From Pseudomonas sp. Z8(2022) (lineage in GTDB: Bacteria; Pseudomonadota; Gammaproteobacteria; Pseudomonadales; Pseudomonadaceae), in contig NZ_CP107549.1 in assembly GCF_025837155.1 (NCBI RefSeq), forward strand, positions 310,001 through 374,000: a stretch of DNA of 64,000 nt. The letters run 5' to 3'. Numbering within the stretch: position 1 is the first letter of the stretch; each line of letters starts with the position of its first letter. Made by a program: the position numbers and the translations under genes. Shown here one piece after another: positions 1 to 8,891 of the stretch. Under the pieces are notes generated by a model. The model saw only the letters and a program-made list of their open reading frames with translations. It was not told the DNA's origin and did no database searches.

Positions 1-758
1 GTCCATACCGAGCTTTTGGGCGAAACAGATCCATCGAAATCCCTTCCGCCTGGCCAGTACAGGCGTACAGCTCCGAGATAACAGGAGTTGGGCTTTCCAA
101 GTTCATCGGTTAACAGCCAGGACGCTTCTTCGTCGATGCGAACGACGCTGGCCAGTCCTGCCAGATCAGAGGCCAGGCGAGTCTCGAGGTTCTCCCAAAT
201 GGGCTCTTGCTCGATTTCGGAAACCACAACAATGGGGAGTGTTCTGGCGGGGTCCTGGATTATGGACTTGAGCTTCTGTCCGCCGTCTGTGCCATAGAGC
301 ATTTGTGCGGTGGAGTCGGGGATGGGGAAATTTCCGATGTGCCAGTCACTGCGCAATCCAAGAAGCTTTTTGACAATGAAGGGGCAGCGCGGGTCTGTGA
401 ATACCGGGGCAATGACCGTGGCTATGTTTTGAACGGCCAAGGTTGCATAGACGACAATCCTGTCCTTGAGCTTGAGAAGGTCAATGGTAGTGATGAACTG
501 CTGTCCTGATGTTGTTGGCTCGAGAAGAGAGAGTTCTCTGAACGTGCCAGCCTCGGACGCGGCGTCTCTGCGCTGGAATTGTCCGTCCGCTGAACCTCTT
601 GTTCTGGATATGAATTTTCCTGAAGAAACAGCAGGGTCGGATGCGCCTTTTTCAATCAGCCATTCGTTCAATGCCTGCTCAATGCGGGCGGCTGACCTGG
701 AGACTTCCTCTTGGGACAGGACTGCAGATTCTAGAAGGTACGCGGAAAGAATCTGCAT
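1..758 (-). CDS. Hypothetical protein, 3' end cut by the window edge
   Basis: An uninterrupted minus-strand reading frame of 252 codons runs from an ATG at 758 to the window edge without a stop, so the C-terminus is missing. A second in-frame ATG lies at 773; 758 is preferred because a GGGG tract lies about 10 bases upstream, and an in-frame stop lies shortly above 773. The start reads MQILSAYLLESAVLSQ. A C-terminal stretch (about residues 195-240) is rich in conserved-looking motifs: VVVSEIEQEP, DLAGLASVV, ASWLLTDELGK and GAVRLYWPGG. I do not recognise the family with confidence. Base composition is near 50-53% GC, well below the genes from 1.28 kb onward, which suggests horizontally acquired DNA. 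Function unknown. Confidence 0.75.
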   Translation of the reverse strand, partial: MQILSAYLLESAVLSQEEVSRSAARIEQALNEWLIEKGASDPAVSSGKFISRTRGSADGQFQRRDAASEAGTFRELSLLEPTTSGQQFITTIDLLKLKDRIVVYATLAVQNIATVIAPVFTDPRCPFIVKKLLGLRSDWHIGNFPIPDSTAQMLYGTDGGQKLKSIIQDPARTLPIVVVSEIEQEPIWENLETRLASDLAGLASVVRIDEEASWLLTDELGKPNSCYLGAVRLYWPGGRDFDGSVSPKSSVW

Positions 759-1281
759 TACAGGGAGCCCCATTGGTTGTCGGAAAGATTCAGCAATTTA
801 GCGGATATCCATGTCGCGTTGCACACGGAAAATCTGTGCGCAATTTTTCCTGTGTTGCTGCGCGTCCTCGTTTCGCCTGAAGATGTCGCGGCCTCCGCGA
901 CCTCTCCACAGCCACCCACAAATTCTGTGAACACCACTGTGGATAACCTTTGCAAAAGCCCTCCACGCCTAGCATCCAAGCGGGTCTCGGCAGGCCGTTC
1001 AGTTTTTGTCCAATGACGCTCTGCTGGCGTATCGCCAGGCGGAATATCGCTTTTAATCAATCACTTGGCCCAGGTTTTCAACAGCAGGGCAGGTCGGGGG
1101 TGAGTTGCGGGGTGTCGTGCACAACATCTGGGGAAAGCGTTGTGGATAAGATGCGGGAAAACTCGTCCAGGCCAGGTGGGGCAAGGGCTGCGTGGGGCTG
1201 GTGATTTTTCGTGCGGTGACGAGCGGCTGTCATCTTTCATGGCTATAGTAGTCGGTCGATTTTTAGCCGTTGGAGCCTTCG
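759..1281. other. Gene-free 520 bp with two DnaA-box 9-mers
   Basis: No frame here looks coding; the short frames present overlap one another on both strands and lack ribosome binding sites. Two exact TGTGGATAA sequences (complement of the DnaA box TTATCCACA) lie at 938-946 and 1141-1149. The stretch also separates the lower-GC left-edge gene from the high-GC core genes. It must hold the promoters for chrA and probably for the left-edge gene, but I see no convincing -35/-10 pair. Confidence 0.6.
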
Positions 1282-2616
1282 ATGCCTGACTCGCCTGAAC
1301 GTCCCGCCCCGGTCAGTTTGCTGCAGGCTTTATGGTTCTGGTTGAAGCTGGGGTTGATCAGTTTCGGTGGGCCGGCGGGGCAGATTTCGATCATGCATCA
1401 GGAGTTGGTGGAGAAGCGCCGCTGGCTGTCCGAGCGGCGCTTTCTGCATGCGCTGAACTACTGCATGTTGCTGCCCGGGCCGGAGGCGCAGCAGCTGGCC
1501 ACCTATATCGGCTGGCTGATGCACCGCACCTGGGGCGGGGTGATCGCCGGAGCGCTGTTCGTGCTGCCGTCGCTGTTGATCCTGATCGCGCTGTCCTGGG
1601 TCTATCTGGTGTTCGGCGATGTGCCGCTGGTGGCGGGGATCTTCTATGGTATCAAGCCGGCGGTGACGGCCATTGTGGTGCAGGCGGCCTGGCGCATCGG
1701 CGGGCGAGTGTTGAAGAATGCTTGGCTGTGGGCCATCGCGGCGGCGGCATTCGTGGCCATTTTCGCGCTGCAGCTGCCGTTCCCGCTGATCGTGCTGGGG
1801 GCGGCGCTGGTCGGCTACATCGGCGGGCGACTGGCGCCGCAGCACTTCGCGGTTGGCGCCGGGCATGGCGAGGCGGGTGGGGCGCATGTGCCCGCGCTGA
1901 TCGATGACGAGACGCGTCTGGCGCATACGCATTTTCGCTCCGGTCGGCTGGCGCTGATCCTGCTGGTCGGCGCGCTGCTCTGGCTGCTGCCGATGGGCCT
2001 GCTGACTCTGGCGTTCGGCTGGCAGGGCACGTTGCCTCAGATGGGCTGGTTCTTCACCAAGGCGGCGCTGCTCACCTTCGGCGGTGCCTACGCGGTGCTG
2101 CCGTACGTGTACCAGGGCGCCATCGATCACTACGGCTGGCTGACGCCCCGGCAGATGATCGATGGCCTGGCATTGGGCGAAACCACGCCGGGGCCGCTGA
2201 TCATGCTGGTGGCCTTTGTTGCCTTCGTCGGTGCCTATGGCCAGCCGGTGTTCGGCAGCGAGTCGGCCCTCGCCAGTGGCGCGCTGGCGGCGGCGCTGGT
2301 CACCTGGTTCACCTTCCTGCCGTCGTTCCTGTTCATCCTCGCCGGCGGGCCGCTGGTGGAATCGACCCATGGCCAGATGAAGTTCACTGCGCCGCTGACC
2401 GGGATCACCGCCGCCGTGGTCGGGGTGATTCTCAACCTGGCGCTGTTCTTTGGTTATCACGTGCTCTGGCCGCAGGGTTTTGCCGGGGCGTTCGACTGGG
2501 TGTCGGCGTTGATCACCCTCGGTGCGGGCGTGGCGTTGTTGATCTTCAAGCGCGGGGTGATCGAGACACTGACGGCCTGTGCGCTGGTCGGCCTGGCCGC
2601 GCATCTGGTGCTATAG
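1282..2616 (+). CDS. chrA: Chromate efflux transporter, long-chain CHR family
   Basis: Inner-membrane protein of 444 residues that in its family exports chromate and gives chromate resistance. Two homologous CHR halves are visible: the first opens with the FGGPAGQISIM motif and the LLPGPEAQQLATYIG motif, the second has TFGGAYAVLPYVYQ and GETTPGPLIML. Each half has a set of hydrophobic helices, and the total length is typical of two-domain ChrA proteins. The ATG at 1282 is chosen because GGAG lies six bases upstream; a TTG at 1270 overlaps that site and is unlikely. It lies just upstream of sulfur genes, and chromate enters cells through sulfate carriers, so the neighbourhood makes sense. The 3' end overlaps the convergent acetyltransferase gene by six bases. 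Confidence 0.93.
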   Translation: MPDSPERPAPVSLLQALWFWLKLGLISFGGPAGQISIMHQELVEKRRWLSERRFLHALNYCMLLPGPEAQQLATYIGWLMHRTWGGVIAGALFVLPSLLILIALSWVYLVFGDVPLVAGIFYGIKPAVTAIVVQAAWRIGGRVLKNAWLWAIAAAAFVAIFALQLPFPLIVLGAALVGYIGGRLAPQHFAVGAGHGEAGGAHVPALIDDETRLAHTHFRSGRLALILLVGALLWLLPMGLLTLAFGWQGTLPQMGWFFTKAALLTFGGAYAVLPYVYQGAIDHYGWLTPRQMIDGLALGETTPGPLIMLVAFVAFVGAYGQPVFGSESALASGALAAALVTWFTFLPSFLFILAGGPLVESTHGQMKFTAPLTGITAAVVGVILNLALFFGYHVLWPQGFAGAFDWVSALITLGAGVALLIFKRGVIETLTACALVGLAAHLVL

Positions 2617-3066
2617 CGTCAGCGCCAGGCGCAAGCGGTCGCGATGCTGCAGGCCGTTCTCGTACAGCGGTTCGGGATAGTGCTGCAGGAAGTAGTCCGG
2701 CTCCACGGCCACCACGCGAAAGCCGGCGCGCTGGTAGAAGGTCAGTTGGTGGCCGAAGCTGCCGGTACCCAGTTCCAGACGTTTCCCACCCAATTGCCTG
2801 GCCTGGTCAATGGCATGGCGCAGTAGCAGGCCGCCGATGCCCTGGCCCAGGTGTTCGGGCGCCACGGCGATGTTCATCAGTTCCCAGGTGTCGGCGGTCA
2901 GGGCCTGGATTACATAGACGCCGACGGTCGCCTCGCCCAGGCGTGCGACTACGCAATGACCGTCCTGCAGATAACCGGCGATGACGGTGGTGCTGGGGTC
3001 GGCTTCCAGCAGCAGCGCCATCGGCGCCTGTTCTCCGGGAACCTTGTGCAGGCTTGGTGTGGTCAT
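2611..3066 (-). CDS. GNAT-family N-acetyltransferase
   Basis: A 151-residue cytoplasmic protein with the single GNAT fold. The acetyl-CoA pyrophosphate-binding motif is visible as APEHLGQGIGGLLL (about residues 68-81), preceded by the beta-strand WELMNIAV and followed by the late motif FYQRAGFRVV. The acceptor substrate cannot be told from sequence. It is transcribed divergently from lsfA across a 119-bp AT-rich gap and converges on chrA with a six-base overlap. Only a weak AAGA-type ribosome binding site precedes the ATG. Confidence 0.88.
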   Translation of the reverse strand: MTTPSLHKVPGEQAPMALLLEADPSTTVIAGYLQDGHCVVARLGEATVGVYVIQALTADTWELMNIAVAPEHLGQGIGGLLLRHAIDQARQLGGKRLELGTGSFGHQLTFYQRAGFRVVAVEPDYFLQHYPEPLYENGLQHRDRLRLALTL

Positions 3067-3185
3067 GACGGTCTTTCTTTAAAGATGTTTCAGTTATAAA
3101 TAAATCATTATTTATTCTTTTTGTTTCTCTTTGTTCCTGAGCATAGTGAGCGCCACGCAACAAGCTACTGCCAAGGAGCACGATC
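3067..3185. promoter_or_regulatory. Divergent, AT-rich promoter region between the acetyltransferase gene and lsfA
   Basis: The gap contains a run of A/T with the near-palindrome TAAATAAATCATTATTTA, in contrast to the 65% GC of its flanks. It must drive lsfA to the right and the acetyltransferase to the left. In pseudomonads lsfA is induced by sulfate starvation under CysB control, so a CysB site is expected here, but I cannot define one. Confidence 0.4.
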
Positions 3186-3824
3186 ATGAGTATCCGTCTG
3201 GGCGATATCGCCCCCGACTTCGAACAGGATTCCAGCGAAGGCCGCATTCGTTTCCACGAGTGGCTGGGCGACAGCTGGGGCATCCTCTTCTCCCACCCGG
3301 CCGACTTCACGCCGGTGTGCACCACCGAACTGGGTTTCACCGCCAAGCTCAAGGACGAGTTCGCCAAGCGCGGCGTCAAGGTCATCGCCTTGTCCGTCGA
3401 TCCGGTCGACTCGCACATCAAGTGGATCGACGACATCAACGAGACGCAGAACACTGCGGTCAACTTCCCGATCATCGCCGATGCCGATCGCAAGGTCTCC
3501 GATCTCTACGACCTGATCCATCCGAACGCCAACGATACCCTGACCGTGCGTTCGCTGTTCATCATCGACCCGAACAAGAAGGTGCGCCTGACCATCACCT
3601 ACCCGGCCAGCACCGGGCGCAACTTCAACGAGATCCTGCGCGTCGTCGATTCGCTGCAGCTGACCGACAACTACAAGGTCGCCACGCCGGCCAACTGGGT
3701 GGACGGCGACGAGGTGGTCATTGTTCCCTCGCTGAAGGATGAGGCCGAGATCGCCGAGCGCTTCCCGAAAGGTTATCGCGCGGTTAAGCCGTACCTGCGT
3801 CTGACCCCGCAGCCGAATCGCTGA
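3186..3824 (+). CDS. lsfA: 1-Cys peroxiredoxin of the Prx6 type, sulfate-starvation induced
   Basis: Cytoplasmic thiol peroxidase of 212 residues that reduces hydrogen and organic peroxides. The peroxidatic motif PADFTPVCTTE places the reactive cysteine at residue 45. No resolving cysteine is found in the C-terminal half, and the long C-terminal domain with WVDGDEVVIVPS and PKGYRAVKPYLR is typical of Prx6. AAGGAG precedes the ATG at eight bases. It heads the ssu cluster; LsfA is known from pseudomonads as a protein made during sulfate limitation, and it probably protects flavin-dependent desulfonation from peroxide by-products (inference). The next gene starts ten bases after its stop, so it may share a transcript with ssuE. 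Confidence 0.95.
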   Translation: MSIRLGDIAPDFEQDSSEGRIRFHEWLGDSWGILFSHPADFTPVCTTELGFTAKLKDEFAKRGVKVIALSVDPVDSHIKWIDDINETQNTAVNFPIIADADRKVSDLYDLIHPNANDTLTVRSLFIIDPNKKVRLTITYPASTGRNFNEILRVVDSLQLTDNYKVATPANWVDGDEVVIVPSLKDEAEIAERFPKGYRAVKPYLRLTPQPNR

Positions 3825-3833
3825 GGAGCGGCC

Positions 3834-4427
3834 ATGCACGTTGTCTTGCTGTCCGGCAGCCCCTCGCTGCGCTCGCGCACCGAACTGCTGCTGGATTACG
3901 TGCGTCAGCGCCTGGAGGCGCAGCAGGTGGAAGTGAGCCTGCTGCGCGTGCGCGACTTCCCGGCCGAGGACCTGCTGCATGCACGCTTCGACAGCCCGGC
4001 CGTGCAGCATCTGCAGGCTGTGGTGGCCAGCGCCGATGGTCTGGTGGTCGGCACGCCGGTGTACAAGGCGTCGTTCACCGGCGCCTTGAAGGTGCTGCTG
4101 GACCTGCTGCCGGAGCGCGCCCTGGCGCACAAGGTAGTGCTGCCCCTGGCCAGTGGCGGCAGCCCGGCGCATCTGCTGGCTGTGGATTACGCGCTCAAGC
4201 CGGTGCTGGCCGCGCTCAAGGCGCAGGAAATGCTCTCCGGCGTATTCGCCGTGGACAAGCAGATCGCCTACCCGGAAGGGGACAGGCCCGCGCAGATCGA
4301 TGACGAGCTGCGCGAACGCCTCGACGACGCGCTGGAACAACTGACTGCCGCATTGGCGCGGCGGCCGAAACCGATCGATCCGAACGTATTGAACGACCGG
4401 CTGGTAAACGCCCGCTGGAGCATCTGA
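3834..4427 (+). CDS. ssuE: NAD(P)H-dependent FMN reductase of the sulfonate monooxygenase system
   Basis: Flavodoxin-fold reductase of 197 residues that supplies reduced FMN to SsuD. The phosphate-binding loop is GSPSLRSRT (residues 8-16), followed by [16 protein letters not shown] (71-86). Tyr119 lies in [11 protein letters not shown] at the place of the inserted tyrosine that makes the pi-helix of SsuE-type two-component reductases. GAGGAG-like sequence before the ATG and a ten-base gap from lsfA indicate co-transcription. It is the first gene of ssuEADCBF. Confidence 0.95.
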   Translation: MHVVLLSGSPSLRSRTELLLDYVRQRLEAQQVEVSLLRVRDFPAEDLLHARFDSPAVQHLQAVVASADGLVVGTPVYKASFTGALKVLLDLLPERALAHKVVLPLASGGSPAHLLAVDYALKPVLAALKAQEMLSGVFAVDKQIAYPEGDRPAQIDDELRERLDDALEQLTAALARRPKPIDPNVLNDRLVNARWSI

Positions 4428-4509
4428 TCCACCCGTAATACCCCGCCTTACTCGCCCGTCAACGGGCAAGCAGGTAGCCAACCAAGACATCACTGCAAAG
4501 GAGAGCGCC

Positions 4510-5475
4510 ATGCGCACAATCACTTTGCGTCGAAGCCTGGTCGCCCTGTTTGCCGCGGCCATTTCCTTCGGCGCCATCACTCAAGCTCAGGCCGAAACAT
4601 TGCGTATCGGCTATCAGAAATACGGCACCCTGGTGCTGCTCAAGGCCAAGGGGACCCTGGAAAAACGCCTGGCCGAACGCGGTGTGGACGTCAAATGGAC
4701 CGAATTCCCCGGCGGGCCACAGTTGCTCGAAGGCCTCAACGTCGGCTCCGTGGATTTCGGCGTCACCGGTGAGACCCCGCCAGTGTTCGCTCAGGCGGCT
4801 GGCGCCGATCTGCTTTACGTCGCTCATGAACCGCCAGCACCGACCGGCGAAGCGATCCTCGTACCGAAGGATTCGTCGATCAAATCGGTGGCCGAACTCA
4901 AGGGCAAGAAGGTCGCCCTGAACAAGGGCTCCAACGTGCATTACCTGCTGGTGCGCGCCCTGGAAGATGCCGGTCTCAAGTACAGCGACATCACCCCGGT
5001 CTACCTGCCGCCGGCCGATGCCCGCGCCGCTTTCGAGCGTGGCAGCGTCGATGCCTGGGTGATCTGGGACCCGTTCCAGTCCGCCGCCGAGCAGCAGCTG
5101 CAGGCGCGCAGCCTGCGTGACGGCAGCGGCCTGGTGGACAACCACCAGTTCTACCTGGCGACCCGTCCCTATGCCGAGAAGAACCCGGAAGTGGTCGGCA
5201 TCCTGATCGACGAGATTCGCGGCGTCGGCGAGTGGGTGCAGGGCAACCTGGACCAAGCCACCGATCAGGTCGCGCCGCTGCTGGGGCTGTCCCGCGAGAT
5301 CACCTACAGAGCGGTGGAGCGCCAGGGCTATGGCGCGAAGTTCATCACCCAGGATGTGGTCGAGGCGCAGCAGAAGATCGCGGACACCTTCACCGATCTC
5401 AAGCTGATCCCCAGGAAGCTGACCATCAAGGACGTGATCTGGACTCCGCCCGCCAAGCTGGCCCAGGCCCAGTAA
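4510..5475 (+). CDS. ssuA: Periplasmic aliphatic-sulfonate-binding protein of an ABC importer
   Basis: Secreted solute-binding protein of 321 residues. The N-terminus is a classic signal peptide with basic start MRTITLRR, a hydrophobic core and a likely cut after AQA near residue 28. The mature protein starts ETLRIGYQKYGTLVLL and has the NMT1/THI5-like fold signature seen in SsuA and TauA, including FPGGPQLLEGLNVGSVDFG and GETPPVFAQAAGADL. It delivers sulfonates to SsuC-SsuB. AAAGGAGAG precedes the ATG. An 81-bp gap separates it from ssuE. Confidence 0.95.
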   Translation: MRTITLRRSLVALFAAAISFGAITQAQAETLRIGYQKYGTLVLLKAKGTLEKRLAERGVDVKWTEFPGGPQLLEGLNVGSVDFGVTGETPPVFAQAAGADLLYVAHEPPAPTGEAILVPKDSSIKSVAELKGKKVALNKGSNVHYLLVRALEDAGLKYSDITPVYLPPADARAAFERGSVDAWVIWDPFQSAAEQQLQARSLRDGSGLVDNHQFYLATRPYAEKNPEVVGILIDEIRGVGEWVQGNLDQATDQVAPLLGLSREITYRAVERQGYGAKFITQDVVEAQQKIADTFTDLKLIPRKLTIKDVIWTPPAKLAQAQ

Positions 5476-5488
5476 GACCGTAGCCCTC

Positions 5489-5532
5489 GCCCCCAACCCC
5501 TCCTCGCTCGTCGAGCCGAGGGTTGGGGGGCC
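5489..5532. repeat. Palindromic intergenic element between ssuA and ssuD
   Basis: The arms CCCCCAACCC and GGGTTGGGGG can pair, with a shorter inner pair CTCG/CGAG. It lies just after the ssuA stop. It has the look of the CCCTCTCCCC-type intergenic repeat found near 6.8 kb in the same operon. A hairpin here could stabilise the ssuA message or lower expression of later genes. Confidence 0.65.
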
Positions 5533-5585
5533 GAATTTCCCGGATTGATCCGGACTATGACGATTTCCGGAAAGGAGACAACTCC

Positions 5586-6734
5586 ATGAGCCTCAACATC
5601 TTCTGGTTCCTGCCTACCCATGGTGATGGCAAGTACCTGGGCACCTCCGAAGGTGCTCGTGCCGTGGACCACAGCTATCTGGCGCAGATCGCCCAGGCTG
5701 CCGACCGCCTCGGTTTCGGCGGCGTGCTGATCCCCACCGGGCGTTCCTGCGAGGACTCCTGGCTGGTGGCCGCCTCGCTGATTCCGGTGACGCAGAATCT
5801 GAAATTCCTGGTCGCCCTGCGCCCGGGGATCATTTCGCCGACCGTGGCCGCGCGCCAGGCCGCGACGCTGGATCGCCTGTCGGGCGGCCGCGCGCTGTTC
5901 AACCTGGTCACCGGTGGCGATCCGGACGAGCTGGCTGGTGACGGCCTGCACCTGTCGCATGCCGAACGCTACGAGGCTTCTGTCGAATTCACCCGTATCT
6001 GGCGTCGCGTGCTGGAAGGCGAAACCGTCGATTACGACGGCAAGCACATCCAGGTGAAGGGCGCCAAGCTGCTCTACCCGCCGATTCAGCAGCCGCGTCC
6101 GCCGCTGTATTTCGGTGGCTCTTCCGATGCGGCGCAGGATCTGGCCGCCGAGCAGGTCGAGCTGTACCTGACCTGGGGCGAACCGCCGGCTGCGGTGGCC
6201 GAGAAGATCGCCCAGGTGCGCGAGAAGGCCGCACGCCAGGGGCGCACCGTGCGCTTCGGCATCCGCCTGCACGTGATCGTGCGCGAAACCAATGAGGAAG
6301 CCTGGGCCGCGGCGGACCGCCTGATCAGCCATCTGGACCAGGACACCATCGACCGTGCCCAGGCGTCGCTGGCGCGCTTTGATTCGGTGGGCCAGCAGCG
6401 CATGGCCGCCCTGCACGGCGGCAAGAAGGACAACCTGGAAGTGTCGCCGAATCTCTGGGCCGGGGTCGGCCTGGTGCGCGGCGGTGCCGGCACCGCGCTG
6501 GTCGGCGACGGCCCGACCGTGGCGGCGCGAGTGAAGGAATACGCGGATCTGGGCATCGACACCTTCATCTTCTCCGGCTACCCGCATCTGGAGGAGTCCT
6601 ACCGGGTCGCCGAGCTGCTGTTCCCGCACCTGGACGTGGCCCAGCCCGAGCGCCCGGAGAGCCGCGGCTACGTCAGCCCGTTCGGCGAAATGATCTCCAG
6701 CGACATTCTGCCGAAGGCGGCTTCGGCGAGCTGA
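5586..6734 (+). CDS. ssuD: FMNH2-dependent alkanesulfonate monooxygenase
   Basis: TIM-barrel luciferase-family enzyme of 382 residues that cleaves the C-S bond of alkanesulfonates to sulfite and aldehyde, using FMNH2 from SsuE and oxygen. It starts [15 protein letters not shown] and carries [15 protein letters not shown], with the conserved cysteine at residue 55, then the flavin-site region [14 protein letters not shown] and the C-terminal [13 protein letters not shown]. The sequence follows the E. coli enzyme closely as I remember it. AAGGAG before the ATG at 5586 sets the start; an upstream in-frame TTG lies inside the repeat and is rejected. Confidence 0.97.
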   Translation: MSLNIFWFLPTHGDGKYLGTSEGARAVDHSYLAQIAQAADRLGFGGVLIPTGRSCEDSWLVAASLIPVTQNLKFLVALRPGIISPTVAARQAATLDRLSGGRALFNLVTGGDPDELAGDGLHLSHAERYEASVEFTRIWRRVLEGETVDYDGKHIQVKGAKLLYPPIQQPRPPLYFGGSSDAAQDLAAEQVELYLTWGEPPAAVAEKIAQVREKAARQGRTVRFGIRLHVIVRETNEEAWAAADRLISHLDQDTIDRAQASLARFDSVGQQRMAALHGGKKDNLEVSPNLWAGVGLVRGGAGTALVGDGPTVAARVKEYADLGIDTFIFSGYPHLEESYRVAELLFPHLDVAQPERPESRGYVSPFGEMISSDILPKAASAS

Positions 6735-6791
6735 AAAGCTTCCCGCTCGCCCCGCTTCGGTCATTGGATGCATTTCGGGAGGATCGGGCGC

Positions 6792-6949
6792 CAGCCCCCT
6801 CTCCCCAACCCTCTCCCCGGAGGGGCGAGGGAGTTGACCGGCGGTGCTAGCAAGTTCACCGGCTCGGTTGGCTCCCCTCTCCCATTTATGGGAGAGGGGC
6901 TGGGGGATAGGGCGCTTTCATCAGTCCGAAGCCCGGATGCATCCGGGGG
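6792..6949. repeat. Composite palindromic repeats between ssuD and ssuC
   Basis: Several inverted repeats are packed in this gap. A perfect hairpin CCCCTCTCCCA / TGGGAGAGGGG with a four-base loop lies at 6874-6899. A partner arm, AGCCCCCTCTCCC, lies at about 6792-6804 and could pair with the 3' arm in a larger structure. The perfect palindrome CCCGGATGCATCCGGG lies at 6932-6947. Such elements are usual REP-like intergenic DNA in Pseudomonas. They split the operon and may reset mRNA levels. A reading frame in phase with ssuC runs through them and should not be annotated as part of it. Confidence 0.75.
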
Positions 6950-6983
6950 AATACAGACGCTACACAAGGTTTTCGAGGCAACC

Positions 6984-7778
6984 ATGAGCAACACGACCCT
7001 TCACAAACTGGCCCTGCGCGCTGCCCCCTGGGCCTTGCCGCTGGGGCTGCTGGCCGCCTGGCAGCTGGCGGTGGCCAGTGGCTGGCTGTCCAGCCGCATC
7101 CTGCCGGCGCCCAGCGCCGTGCTGGCCGCCGGCTGGGAGCTGCTGTCCTCCGGCGAAATCTGGCAGCACCTGGCGATCAGCGGCCAGCGCGCCGGTATCG
7201 GCTTCGCCATCGGCGGTGGTATCGGCCTGCTGCTGGGCTTTGTCACTGGCCTGTCGAAATGGGGCGAGCGCTTTCTCGACAGCTCGGTGCAGATGATCCG
7301 CAACGTGCCGCACCTGGCGCTGATCCCGCTGGTGATCCTCTGGTTCGGCATCGACGAGGCGGCCAAGGTGTTCCTGGTTGCACTCGGCACGTTGTTCCCC
7401 ATCTACCTCAACACCTACCACGGCATCCGCAACGTCGATCCGGCGCTGGTGGAGATGGCGCGCAGCTATGGTCTGTCCGGCTTCGCCCTGTTCCGTCAGG
7501 TGATCCTGCCCGGCGCGCTGCCGTCGATCCTGGTCGGCGTGCGCTTCGCCCTCGGTTTCATGTGGCTGACCCTGATTGTCGCCGAGACCATCTCGGCCAG
7601 CAGCGGCATCGGTTACCTGGCGATGAACGCCCGCGAATTCCTGCAGACCGACGTGGTGGTACTGGCGATCCTGCTCTACGCGGTGCTCGGCAAGCTGGCC
7701 GACGTCGCCGCCCGTGGTCTCGAGCGCGTCTGGCTGCGCTGGCATCCGGCCTATCAGGCCAAGGCAGGTGGGCAATGA
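6984..7778 (+). CDS. ssuC: Sulfonate ABC transporter permease
   Basis: Inner-membrane permease of 264 residues with about six membrane helices and the BPD_transp_1 fold. The EAA-type cytoplasmic loop is visible as [25 protein letters not shown] in a split reading around residues 155-180, where it would contact SsuB. The ATG at 6984 follows GAGG and gives an N-terminus that fits SsuC; longer in-frame extensions run through the palindromic repeat and are rejected. Its stop overlaps the ssuB start as ATGA, which implies translational coupling. Confidence 0.95.
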   Translation: MSNTTLHKLALRAAPWALPLGLLAAWQLAVASGWLSSRILPAPSAVLAAGWELLSSGEIWQHLAISGQRAGIGFAIGGGIGLLLGFVTGLSKWGERFLDSSVQMIRNVPHLALIPLVILWFGIDEAAKVFLVALGTLFPIYLNTYHGIRNVDPALVEMARSYGLSGFALFRQVILPGALPSILVGVRFALGFMWLTLIVAETISASSGIGYLAMNAREFLQTDVVVLAILLYAVLGKLADVAARGLERVWLRWHPAYQAKAGGQ

Positions 7779-8575
7779 CCGCGCTGCACAACATTCGCCA
7801 GGGCATTCCGCTGGCGATCGAGAAGATCGAGAAATCCTTTGGCGAGCGCCAGGTGCTCAAGGGCATCGACCTGCACATTCCGGCCGGACAGTTCGTCGCC
7901 GTGGTGGGTCGCAGCGGCTGCGGCAAGAGCACCCTGCTGCGCCTGCTGGCCGGCCTGGATAAGCCCAGCGGCGGCCAGTTGCTGGCCGGCACTGGGTCGC
8001 TCAACGCGGTACGCGAGGACATCCGCCTGATGTTCCAGGACTCGCGCCTGCTGCCGTGGAAGCGGGTGATCGACAACGTCGGCCTGGGGCTGTCCGGTGA
8101 CTGGCGCAAGCAGGCCGAGGAAGCGCTGGCGGCGGTCGGTCTGGCCGATCGCGCCAATGAATGGCCGGCAGCGCTGTCCGGCGGACAGAAACAGCGAGTG
8201 GCGCTGGCTCGTGCGCTGATCCATCGTCCGCGCCTGTTGCTGCTCGACGAGCCGCTGGGTGCGCTGGATGCGCTGACCCGCATCGAGATGCAGCAGCTGA
8301 TCGAGCGCCTGTGGCAGCAGCATGGCTTCACCGTGCTGCTGGTGACCCACGACGTGGCCGAAGCGGTGGCCGTGGCCGACCGGGTGATCCTCATCGAGGA
8401 CGGCCAGATCGGTCTCGACCTGGATGTGCAACTGGTGCGCCCGCGTCCGCACGGCTCGCCATTGCTGGCGGCACTGGAGGCGCGAGTGCTCGACCGTGTG
8501 CTGGCACAGCCGGAACTGCCGACGCCGCCTGAACCCGTATCACCCCTGCCTACGCAGCTGCGCTGGGCGCTTTGA
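7775..8575 (+). CDS. ssuB: Sulfonate ABC transporter ATP-binding subunit
   Basis: Cytoplasmic ABC ATPase of 266 residues that powers sulfonate uptake through SsuC. Walker A is GRSGCGKS (45-52), the Q-loop region reads [11 protein letters not shown], the signature is LSGGQKQR, Walker B is LLLLDEP, and the switch histidine is in [10 protein letters not shown]. The start at 7775 is fixed by the four-base ATGA overlap with ssuC. The C-terminal 50 residues are proline-rich and variable, as in other SsuB proteins. Confidence 0.96.
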   Translation: MTALHNIRQGIPLAIEKIEKSFGERQVLKGIDLHIPAGQFVAVVGRSGCGKSTLLRLLAGLDKPSGGQLLAGTGSLNAVREDIRLMFQDSRLLPWKRVIDNVGLGLSGDWRKQAEEALAAVGLADRANEWPAALSGGQKQRVALARALIHRPRLLLLDEPLGALDALTRIEMQQLIERLWQQHGFTVLLVTHDVAEAVAVADRVILIEDGQIGLDLDVQLVRPRPHGSPLLAALEARVLDRVLAQPELPTPPEPVSPLPTQLRWAL

Positions 8576-8581
8576 GGCCGC

Positions 8582-8637
8582 AGCCCGGATGCAATCCGGA
8601 TGCGGCCATGAATTTCCCCGGAATTCATCCGGCTACC
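8582..8637. repeat. Palindromic element between ssuB and ssuF
   Basis: It contains GCCCGGATGCAATCCGG, a degenerate version of the CCCGGATGCATCCGGG palindrome found upstream of ssuC, followed by a nested hairpin with arms CCGGATG/CATCCGG and ATGAATT/AATTCAT. It is the third such interruption of the ssu operon. Confidence 0.65.
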
Positions 8638-8662
8638 TGTAAACGACCTGAGGAGAAACACC

Positions 8663-8878
8663 ATGACCATCAAAGCCATCAACGTGCGCAACCAGTTCAA
8701 GGGCACCATCAAGGAAATCATCATCGGCGACGTACTGTCGGAAATCGATGTGCAGACCGCTGCCGGCATCGTCACCTCGGTGATCACCACCCGTTCCGTG
8801 CGTGAGCTGGAACTGCAGGTTGGCAGCGAAGTGATCGCCTTCGTCAAATCCACCGAGGTGTCCATCGCCAAGCTCTGA
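8663..8878 (+). CDS. ssuF: Mop/TOBE-domain molybdopterin-binding-like protein of the ssu operon
   Basis: A 71-residue soluble protein made of one Mop (TOBE) domain: NVRNQFKGTIKEIIIGDVLS begins the barrel and VITTRSVRELELQVGSEVIAF holds the typical turn. Mop-like proteins bind molybdate or similar oxyanions. In P. putida the last gene of the ssu operon, ssuF, is of this type and is needed for growth on sulfonates, though its exact role is not settled. GAGGAGAAA precedes the ATG. It ends the operon. Confidence 0.9.
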   Translation: MTIKAINVRNQFKGTIKEIIIGDVLSEIDVQTAAGIVTSVITTRSVRELELQVGSEVIAFVKSTEVSIAKL

Positions 8879-8891
8879 TTCCCCTTGCGCC

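Noticed and set aside
758..1060. Short overlapping frames in the left gap
   Set aside because: Several frames overlap on both strands with no ribosome binding site or codon bias; the region is better read as intergenic.
6768..6983. An N-terminal extension of SsuC of 72 codons
   Set aside because: The extension is made only of palindromic repeat DNA; the ATG at 6984 with GAGG fits the family.
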